This document shows, one piece after another, positions 56,224 to 64,000 of a stretch of DNA of 64,000 nt. This DNA is from Adiantum capillus-veneris (Eukaryota > Streptophyta > Polypodiopsida > Polypodiales > Pteridaceae). The notes below the pieces were generated by a model. That model was not told the origin of the DNA. It saw nothing but the letters and a program-made list of their open reading frames with translations, and did no database searches. The position numbers and the translations under genes are program-made. The stretch covers positions 108,726,912-108,790,911 of the forward strand of contig CM043963.1 of the NCBI GenBank assembly GCA_014529385.2, in the 5' to 3' direction. Every line of letters begins with the position of its first letter. Position 1 is the first letter of the stretch.

Positions 56224-57620
56224 AATGAAAGGATGCGAGATAGAGTTCTCTATCCTTCAGCAGCAGGTGGCAGAGTTGCAAAAAGCTCTCTCCCATCCAG
56301 AAGTCCAGAAGATTCTCCATACCCTTGAGAAAGGGAAGGAGAAAGTGTAGATGGGGGCCGGGAGAAATTCCGCAGAATCCAAAGACGCAAGAATCAAAGA
56401 AAGATCCTTTAATTGGAACCTCCCGCATGTACGAGAGGCAGAGGAAACCTCCAGAACGTCATGTGCGGTTTAATCCAAAGATTCAAGAGCAGGATCCTCC
56501 TGATTCTCCTCAGTTTTCTTTCATGAAGGATCTGGATGACAGTTGCTCCAGAAGACACGTTTCTTGACGATCCGTTGCAGCGGGAAGTGCATTCAAGGGA
56601 AAGGACTCCTGTCCACAAGGAGTCTAAGCATAGAAAGAAGGAGCACCATAAGAGGAAGCACCACAAGCAGAAAACATTCAAGTCAGGTGACAAAGATGTA
56701 AAATTCGACACCTACAATGGACGGCGTGATAATGACAAAGCTTTGGCTTTCATCCGCCAATTTGAAGTTGCATTTGCAGAAGGGAACTTTAAAGAAAGAT
56801 CCAAGCTTCGCCATGTCAGTATGTACTTGAAAGGCACCGCCTTCAGTTGATGGTTAACCCTGACCCTAGAAAAACGCAAACTCCAAGATTGGACTGCTTT
56901 CAAGAAGGAGTTCTACGCATAGTTCCTTACTCCAAACTATGAAGAAGAGGTAAAGAAAGAATGGGATCGACTCTCACAGTTAGAGAACGAAACTGTTCCA
57001 CGCTATGTGGATAGGTTTTGGGACGTTCTCTTGAAAGCATAGTAACAGGGGACGCCCTTTTTCGGGCTTCCCGTCCCCACTTTTCCGTCCCCACTTGCCG
57101 TCCCGCTCTCTTTTTTACACTAAAAATCCATTTCAGCCCCGTCCCCCGTCCCCCGTTCCCCGTTCCCCCGTCCCGGAATGCGTCCCTTGTGACTGCTTGA
57201 AAGTCACCCCATTCAAAAAGATTGAAGATTCGGAAAAGATGCGCAAGTTTGAAGCTGGATTGCATGAAGCCTTGCAAAAGGCTGTGAAGCTTTATCCTTG
57301 AGGTAACTTGCAGATACTTATGGAATCAGCTCGCATAGCTGATGGAATACATGACAAGGGTACTCCTAGGAAGATGGAGCAAAGCACCTATCATGCCAAG
57401 CAGAAGGCTCTCCATGAACAATCTACCTCTACTTCTTCTTCTCAAAAGAAGAAAAGAACCGCCTCCGATGCAGAAGCAAACCCAAATCAGCCCAAGAAAG
57501 GGAAATATCTCTTGTGCTGAATTGAGAACCTACATGAGCGAAGGAAGATGCTTCAAGTGTGGACAAATTGGACATATGAAGGGTGATTGCCCTACCAAAA
57601 CCCCGCAACCACCTTCTTCC
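56224..57620 (+). pseudogene. gag: Gag of element F, interrupted by a MITE
   Basis: Starts near ATG 56,224 with a helical segment; stops and frame changes near 56,349 and 56,540. The capsid begins FDTYNGRRDNDKALAFI (about 56,705) and runs to RFWDVLLKA, where a 158-bp MITE is inserted; it resumes as TPFKKIEDSEKMRKFEAGLH. The zinc knuckle is CFKCGQIGHMKGDC (about 57,551-57,592). Similar to the gag of element C. Confidence 0.88.
57038..57195. mobile_element. hAT-type MITE, C-rich, 8-bp target duplication
   Basis: 158 bp flanked by CTTGAAAG on both sides (57,030-57,037 and 57,196-57,203). Ends are imperfect inverted repeats: CATAGTAACAGGGGACGC on the left and GCGTCCCTTGTGACTG on the right, that is a CA-GT-ACA-start. 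Eight-base duplication and CAGT-type ends are features of hAT elements. Its centre has repeated GTCCCC/GTTCCCC runs (57,137-57,174). No coding capacity. Confidence 0.85.
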
Positions 57621-58331
57621 AATGCAGTCCCAGATGTACGGGGAAATACAACCAAGGATAGAAAAGAAAGAGCTCTTCTCAAAGCATGGGGTAGCATCAA
57701 CAACCAACGGGCTCTTATTCTGTTTGATCCTAGCAGTACAGACAATTTTATCTCTACAAAGCTAGCTGATGACTTGAATTTACAGCCCAACCGTTTTGGA
57801 GTTTCTATTCAAGCACAATCTACTTTCAGGTAGAACTCCAGCTCTACTCCAACCATAGGGAAGCTGAATTTAAAGGTTGACAACTACAAAGATCAAGAGT
57901 CTTTCTTACTAGCTTCACTTGAAGGGTGTGATGTCATCTTGGGGATGCCTTGGCACTACAAGATGCATCCCATTCCTGACTATGTTCAGAAAACTTTATC
58001 CTTTGATCATAAAGGAAAGCAATATCTTGTACTTGCGGATGCAGATGATTGGCGTATCCCCATCGCCAATCACACTGCAATCAAGAAAGTAACGAAAAAG
58101 TGTGTTTCAGCGTACTTAATTTTTGCAAGAGAGAGAGAGAGAGAGAGATGTGTCTGTTTCACAACTTTCTTCCTCTTTAGAGCAAAAAAGAATTAAGTTG
58201 TTAGAAAAGTTTGCAAATTGTTTTGCAGATGAACTTCCAAATGAACTCCCACCTTCTCGACCTGAGGATCATACAATTGATTTGATTCCAGGAAGTTCTC
58301 CTCCAAATCAGCCCCCTTATCGCGTTGTTTA
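57621..58331 (+). pseudogene. Protease and linker of element F
   Basis: ALILFDPSSTDNFISTKLA aligns with the catalytic site, but reads DPSS where the D-x-G core Gly is expected, so inactive as it stands. After a stop near 57,832, GCDVILGMPWHYKMHPIPDY is the second half. A (GA)n tract at 58,128-58,148 lies in the linker and seems to cause the frame change before [19 protein letters not shown]. Confidence 0.85.
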
Positions 58332-59030
58332 ATGCAGCAAGAGGAAATCCTCAAGCAGTTTAATGAACTTTTGGAGAAGGGTCTAATAAGGCTTAATACT
58401 TCTCCATATTGTTCACTTGTCTTGCTAGTACAGAAAAAGGATGACACATTCCGTATGTGCATAGACTACAAATCTTTAAACAAGATCACAATCAAGAATC
58501 GATTCCCAATTCCTCGGATTGATGACATTCTTGATAAGCTACAAGGAGTAAGTGTCTTTAGTCGTATAGACTTGAAGAGCGGGTATCATCAAATCCGCAT
58601 AGCTCCTCAGGATGTGCATAAGACTTCATTTGGAACAACCTTCCGATTGTATGAATTCTTAGTGATGCCTTTTGGACTCACTAATGCACCAACCACATTC
58701 AACAAAATGATGGATAGAATCTCACTCATATAGAAAATTTACAGGAGTTTTCTTCAATGACATCTTAATCTTCTCAGAGACGGAAGACGAACACTATAAG
58801 CATCTCGCATTAGTGTTTGAAGAGTTACGCAAACACAAATTATTTGTGAATGCTAAGAAGAGTGAGTTCTTTCTAAAAGAAATTCACTACTTGGGCCATG
58901 TAGTATCTCACAACCAAGTGAGAATGGACCCTGATGAGATTCAAGCAGTTGTAGAATGGCCTACGCCAACTACAGTACATGACGTAGGAAGTTTTCTCGG
59001 CCTCTGTCCCTATTATCGGCGTTTCATTCG
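58332..59030 (+). pseudogene. pol: Reverse transcriptase of element F, left of the solo LTR
   Basis: [60 protein letters not shown]; frame change near 58,725; the catalytic box is FFNDILIFSE (D to N), then HKLFVNAKKSEFFLKEIHYL and GSFLGLCPYYRRFIR, where the LTR insertion begins. Confidence 0.92.
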
Positions 59031-60293
59031 TGTCACGTGACACATCCAACCCTATGTGTCAGTGGACAAGCTACAACACGATAAGGGTTCAGTCAGTCAG
59101 TCAGTCTAGATTAGAAGTGATCTGACACTTTTGTGAGTCTGTTTGCAGACCGTGCATGCCTAGACACATAGTGTAGATGCATATCCTCTGGTTGCACACA
59201 GCATGATCATAAGCATTCCCATCAGAATCCATCAGAATCCTTCAAGGGAATTTTCCAGTGTATTTAGCCTATTTTACCTATTTTTGACATTTTTCACTTA
59301 TTATTTTTAAGTGACTTTTGTTGGAAAGTAGGTAGGGCAAATTGAGTAAGTTTGTATATAAGCAAACCTAGACTAGCACTAAATGACAGAAGAGGCAACA
59401 GGAGCTTGGCTCAACAGGCACCTTCTCAGCAAGACCGGCAAGATCCCATAGCGTTTCTAGCCATCAAGACCAAGCTAGCGTTTTCTGCAGCAGACAGGCC
59501 TTGGCATTTTTGCAGCAGATCATCTAGCGTTTGCAGAATTCCCAAATCAACCTGGCGTTTTTGCAGACAGCAGACCAGCCTAGCGTTTTTGCAATTGCAA
59601 GCCATCCGGCGACAACAGAAGATTTTTCAGCCCTAGCGTTTTTGCATCTGCCAGACACCTCGGCGTATTTGCAGATCTTCGCGACAGAATCAGCCCATAG
59701 ACCAGCGTTTTTCAGTTTTCAGCAGTCAGTACCCGCAGTAGAACCCCCAAACCTCGCAGATCTCACCTTCCCGCAGCAGATCCTCGCCGCACGGTTAAAT
59801 CCCGCGAAGTTTGCAGATTCAGCCCGGAAAACGCAGATTTCAGCATCTGCGTTTTCAGTGCGTCGTCGTCGCATCGTCGCCATCGACATCGTCATCGACA
59901 TAGAGTCAGAATTCAACAGATAGAAGATTTGCAGATTTCAGCCATTAGCGTTTTCAGATTTCAGCCGTCTCATCGTCGTCGACATCGTCGGCAAGTCCAA
60001 GCATTGTAGAGATTTGTGCAATCATAAGTAGACCGCTCTCGCCATAGAGAGTGGGGCCTTCGGAGGAGGGTTTTACAATAGTCTCTGGTGTCGTATTCTC
60101 TTCTCTCTCTCTCTCTCTCTCTCTCAGTCTCATACACTTGCACGCACAGTGTCCATTCACTTTGTTTGTGATCATTACTCTCTCATTAAGAACGGAAGGC
60201 TCTCCCTACCATAAGAACAAAAAGGAACCTTGAGCACAGTTCGGAGCACTCATCTTGAGCAAAGTTCAAACATTCATTCCGCTGCACCTTACA
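59031..60293 (+). repeat. Solo LTR (1,263 bp) with ATTCG target duplication
   Basis: TGTCACGTGACA...CCTTACA flanked by ATTCG at 59,026-59,030 and 60,294-60,298. No internal domain, so a solo LTR left by recombination. TATA box TATATAAG at 59,355-59,362. The transcribed part has many copies of an AGCGTTTTTGCAG-like word, and a (CT)n tract at 60,099-60,124. A different family from the D and F LTRs. Confidence 0.92.
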
Positions 60294-60298
60294 ATTCG

Positions 60299-60992
60299 AG
60301 CCTTTGCCGCCATAGCGGGTCCTCTCCATGATTTGACGAAGAAGCGGATTCCATTCCATTGGGGGACCTGGACAAAAACAAGCTTTTGAAAAGCTTAAGT
60401 ATCTACTTAGTCATGGACCTGTTCTTTCCGTCCCTGATCTTCGCAAACCTTTCGAGGTGTACTGCGATGCATTTGGAGATTGTGTAGGAGCAGTTTTGAA
60501 CCAAGAGGGTCATGCCATAGCTTATGAAAGTTGGCGACTTAGAGATGCAGAGTTGCATGCTTCCATATATGCGAAAGAGCTAATGGCAGTAATTCATGCT
60601 CTTTCCATTTGGAAACATTATGTGCTAGGAGCTGATTTTATAATCAAAACAGATCATCAGAGTCTTCGCTACTTCGCACACAGAGAAAGTTATCAGAAAA
60701 GCAGATGAGATGGGCCAACTTTTTTTCAATGTTCCATTTTCAGATTTTACACACTTCTAAAACAAAGAATGCAGTTGCAGACGCTCTATCCAGGCGTCCA
60801 AAGATCAATGCAATGACAACTATCTATCATGAGGAACTAGAATCTCTCTGTGAGATATATCCTCAAGATCCAGACTTCGCTACAATTTGGGCAGATCTTC
60901 AAGCTGATCACTCAAGGCCACCTTATTCCATTCAAGATGATACACTATATCGTCAACAAGCAATATGCATAGCTCAGTCCTTACGATAGAAG
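60299..60992 (+). pseudogene. pol: RT end and RNase H of element F
   Basis: Resumes as FAAIAGPLHDLTKKRIPFHW. RNase H: KPFEVYCDAFGDCVGAVLNQ, AIAYESWRLRDAELHASIYA, LGADFIIKTDHQSLRYF; frame change near 60,700; QILHTSKTKNAVADALSRRP. Ends at a TAG at 60,987-60,989. Confidence 0.93.
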
Positions 60993-62280
60993 GTGATGGA
61001 TGAAGCACATAATTCTCCTTATGCCGGGCATCGGGGAATTGTTGCTACCACTAATGCCCTCGAAAGATATTTCTTTTGGCCTACACTCCGGGCGGACATT
61101 GAAAAATATGTACGCGAGTGTTTAGTATGCCAAAAAGGGAAATATGACAGACATAAAGTTTATGGCAAGTTTCAGCCACTCCCTGTGCCTAACACGCGAT
61201 GGGAAAGTATTGCCATGGATTTTATTACGGATCTTCTTAGATCTAAGAACGGAAATGATGCAATCTGGACGGTAGACAGATTCAGCAAGCAAGCACATTT
61301 CCTTACAATTAAGAAGACGATCAAGGCTGATCACATGGCTAGAATATTTCTAGCTCAGATTTTTAAACACCATGGATTGCCAAAGACTATCGTCAGGGAT
61401 AGAGATCCTCGCATGACTAGTTTTTTTGGCAATTGTTTGAGAACTTGGGAAGTAAGCTTGATTTTTCATCAGCTTATTATCCTTAAACAGATGGTCAGAG
61501 CGAAATCGCCAATGCCACTGTTTTAGACCTCCTCAAGTGCTATGTTTCGGAAAGACAATCCGAATGGGAAGAGTACTTATCGTTAGTTGAGTTTGCGTAT
61601 AATAATACCATACATTCCTCAACTGGTAAAGCTCCCTTTGAAATTATTTATGGGAAGCCACTCTTACTTCCTATTATGGTTACCAAAGAAAACATCTTTG
61701 CCGCAGATGAATTTGTGCGCAATACTCATACTGCCTACCAACAAGTAAAGCAAGTGATTCTTCGTACTCAAGAGCAACAAAAGAGAAAAGCAGACTAGCA
61801 CAGAAGGAATCTCAATCTTGAGAAAGGACAATATGTCCTACTTAAGTTCGACAAAGCTAGATCAAAAAAGTGGGTCGGAAAAGGGAAAGTTGTTAAACTT
61901 TCCCATAGATGTTACGGCCCTTTCAAGATTATAGATAAAGTCAATGACATTTCTTTTAGATTGGATTTGCCTTCTCATTGGCGCATCCATAATGCTTTTC
62001 ATGTAAGTCTCCTCCGACCACATGTTTGACCTCCTCCAGTGGCGCCAGTACAAGAAGATCCTCCAGAAGTCGAAGAGACTGAGGAAATCCTTTAACCTGA
62101 ACAGATAATACACCACTCTGAAAGACAACTAAAGTCTGGGAGTCTACATCGAAAGTATTTAGTTAAGTTCAAGAATTACACCCCTTTAGATGCAAAGTGG
62201 ATGACTGAGTCCGATCTCAAGGACTACCCAGACATCTTGCACAATTATGTTGACGCTCTACAATTGAGGTCAACTGTTTA
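60993..62280 (+). pseudogene. pol: Integrase with C-terminal chromodomain, element F
   Basis: Zinc module HNSPYAGHRGIVATTNALER with CLVCQKGK; core WESIAMDFITDL, IVRDRDPRMTS and, after a frame change near 61,480, GQSEIANATVLDLLK, with all three acids present. GPY/F-type text [20 protein letters not shown] then [12 protein letters not shown]. The tail EIL-stop-PEQIIHHSERQL, RKYLVKFKNYTPLDAKWMTE (62,080-62,260) is a chromodomain, which in chromoviruses directs integration to marked chromatin. Stops near 61,797, 62,028 and 62,092. Confidence 0.93.
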
Positions 62281-62285
62281 GAATC

Positions 62286-62293
62286 AAGAGGGA
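62286..62293 (+). promoter_or_regulatory. Polypurine tract of element F
   Basis: AAGAGGGA directly before the 3' LTR. Confidence 0.75.
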
Positions 62294-63410
62294 TGTAACA
62301 ATGTCAGACTTTGTAAATAATTAATTTATTTACGAGAAAATAATTATCTAATAAGTTGTGTGCACATCAGAATAGATCTAGTAGTTCTGTGGACCTCAGG
62401 TGCGCCCAAATTTGGGCCAGAGCATCTCAAGGAGACCCTAGCAAAAATACCTTGAAGCCCTAGTGATTGGGAAATCGGGTCTTCAATAAAGGGGTAGATA
62501 GTAGCCTCAGATTTCAGGCTTAGATAATTACGCGCGTCAGTGCGAGCACATGAATGAGATGGGGTCCTTAGAACAACAGTAACCGTAAGGCCTGAATTAT
62601 TTTTACGGCCTTAGGATAAGCACTTAAATTATTTTAAATGATTTATGTCGGACCAAATGGCCGGACAAGTGCGAACAGGTAATGCCAGAGTGTCCGTACG
62701 GCATTGTGATGGGGAGCAGCTAACATTTCATTAGTAGCATTTGTGTGTGCAGTTGTGAGTTAATTTGCACATTTCATTAATAGCCTAGGGACTTTTTAAT
62801 GTGAATTGAATGGTTTTAAAGTTATTAAGTAAGTGTGCCACTTGGCCCACTTACCAATACTAAGTGGCTCTCTCACTCTCACTCTCACCCTCTCTCTTCT
62901 TCTAGCGCCCCCTCTTTTTGCTGGCTTGATAAGAGGCACCCCTCCCCACTTGTCAGTGTTGGCAGTGCTCCTACCCCCCCTATTGTGATTATGCTCTACG
63001 CATTGGAGCCCTCCATGGAAGCTTGAGAGCAGTCCCTTCTGACATATGTGGTGGCCTTGTGTGCCCATTGTTTAGAACAAGGGTTCTCATAGCCATAGTG
63101 AGCTTCTGGTGAAGTTTCATTGCGAGAAGTTGCAGCAAGCACTCTCTTCGTATAGTATGGTGGCTGTAAATTCTCTGTTTTCAGCCCTTAATCATCTCTT
63201 TTAGGGTGAATTTCAGCAAAGTACTCATAGAATTTAGTTCTTCTCTACCTACACTACGCGTACACTAAGTTTGGTGCGATTCCATTACGAAAAAGGTCTC
63301 TATTTCGGCATTGGAACGTGCTCAGGTAATATTTTCAGGTTATGTGCAAAAAATTACAGCAAGCATGTGTGTGTGCTTTTTGCGCGTCTCTCCCTTGTTT
63401 TTATTGTGCG
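62294..63410 (+). repeat. 3' LTR of element F, truncated
   Basis: 1,117 bp matching 54,661 to about 55,780 of the 5' LTR; cut by the LTR at 63,411. The missing part corresponds to about 380 bp. Confidence 0.93.
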
Positions 63411-63968
63411 TGTCACAAAGTGATGACGTGGCGGATAGCAGAAACCCTAATTTCTGCCAGAAACCCTAAAATTCCTGCAAACCCTAATTTTTGCTAGAAA
63501 CCCTAAATTTCGGAAATCGCGGAGGCGGATTATTATTATTATTATTATTATTATTTTTTTTTGGAAAATGATGAGCGACGCGAATTTTGCTTTTGCTTTT
63601 TTTTATAAAAAAAAAAGAGAAAAGACTCTCTAAGAGAGAGAGAGAACTGATGCTTTTGATTTTAAAAGCTTTTGGGGCTCTGCTTTTGGGCATCCCTTGT
63701 AACCTTTAAATTAGTGGTGAGGGCCTCACTTCTCAGAGCATTTGGACGCAGAGTCTGAGAGTGAAACCCTAACCGCTCTCTTGTACTTTGATGATTGATT
63801 AATATAAAAAGAAATACCGAAAGGGGCGCCAGTCTTTGGGGCCAATATCTCTAGGCACGGAACTCCGCCGGGCTAGTGCAAATCTATTGTGATCTGTGAA
63901 TTGTTTTGAAGTGGTTATTTGGTGCTGTCGCGGTTGATTCTTGACTTGGAGTGTCCAAGGCTGTTACA
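63411..63968 (+). repeat. LTR of a second D-family element (E)
   Basis: 558 bp, TGTCAC...TTACA; right half matches the LTR of D. U3 carries four telo-box words (AAACCCTAA) in an 18-19 bp tandem array at 63,442-63,506 and an (ATT)n tract near 63,531-63,553. The D LTR has none of these. The core promoter here is TTTAAATTA where D has TATAAATA. Confidence 0.88.
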
Positions 63969-63969
63969 G

Positions 63970-63981
63970 TGGTATCAGAGC
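63970..63981 (+). promoter_or_regulatory. Primer binding site of element E
   Basis: TGGTATCAGAGC, perfect. The element continues to the right of the window, so this is a 5' LTR with its body outside, not a solo LTR. Confidence 0.9.
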
Positions 63982-64000
63982 ACGGCCGATTTCTCTTCTA

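Larger units (their letters stand above)
54661..63410 (+). mobile_element. Ty3 chromovirus F inserted in element D
   Basis: LTRs starting TGTAACAATGTC at 54,661 and 62,294 bracket gag, protease, RT, RNase H, integrase and a chromodomain, which defines a chromovirus. It carries a MITE in gag (57,038-57,195) and a solo LTR in RT (59,031-60,293). Its 3' LTR is cut at 63,411 by a D-family LTR, so the right target duplication cannot be read. Confidence 0.93.

Noticed and set aside
59352-59923. Overlapping 94- and 130-codon frames in the solo LTR as genes
   Set aside because: Both run through a short DNA repeat, start at no conserved site and lie within an LTR; treated as repeat.

Overview
This window reads as nuclear DNA of a land plant, most likely a fern or another seedless vascular plant (inference: a long intronless PLS-type pentatricopeptide gene set among large, nested, decayed LTR retrotransposons, LINEs and compound GA/TG microsatellites; no bacterial operons, no rRNA, no convincing ordinary tRNA gene). 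Only one non-transposon gene is supported, the PPR gene at 45,872-48,514. Nearly everything else is mobile-element sequence of different ages.

Layout. (1) 1 to about 17,960, plus strand: a very large Ty3-type element whose 5' LTR lies left of the window. It has an untranslated leader with a palindrome array, ORF1 plus gag, protease-RT-RNase H-integrase, a second retropepsin-like domain after the integrase, a second palindrome array, a third coiled-coil reading frame of about 1,100 codons, a polypurine tract and a 3' LTR from 17,289. (2) 18.0-19.8 kb: minus-strand hAT transposase remnant. (3) 19.8-23.6 kb: gene-free, with three TG/GA microsatellites. (4) 23.6-24.4 kb: LINE reverse transcriptase remnant. 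(5) 25.0-25.4 kb: minus-strand Ty3 integrase tail. (6) 27.0-28.3 kb: LTR, primer binding site and gag of a Ty3 element. (7) 29.4-40.3 kb: a decayed Ty3 element split by a Ty1/copia element (29,964-38,221, target duplication TGCAC), itself split by a minus-strand gag-only copia-like element (33,212-36,305). (8) 40.3-45.4 kb: L1-like LINE. (9) PPR gene. (10) 49.6 kb to the end: Ty3 element D (LTR from 49,608) is cut by chromovirus F (54,661-63,410); F carries an hAT-type MITE in gag, a 1,263-bp solo LTR in its RT, and in its 3' LTR a second D-family LTR (63,411-63,968) whose body runs off the window.

The best candidates for something undescribed are in the first element: a perfect 18-bp palindrome (AGTCTATCGCGATAGACT) repeated at about 290-bp spacing in two separate leaders, a second retropepsin after the integrase, a duplicated integrase zinc-binding domain, two AUGA stop/start overlaps at reading-frame junctions, and a TATA box in the loop of a perfect 10-bp stem in the LTR. 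It is open whether 1-17.9 kb is one giant element or two related ones joined near 11.27 kb, since the same polypurine motif occurs at 11,250 and 17,272.

All retroelement coding regions except the PPR gene are broken by stops or frameshifts, so they are described as fossils. Boundaries come from reading repeats, target duplications and motifs by eye; no database search was possible.
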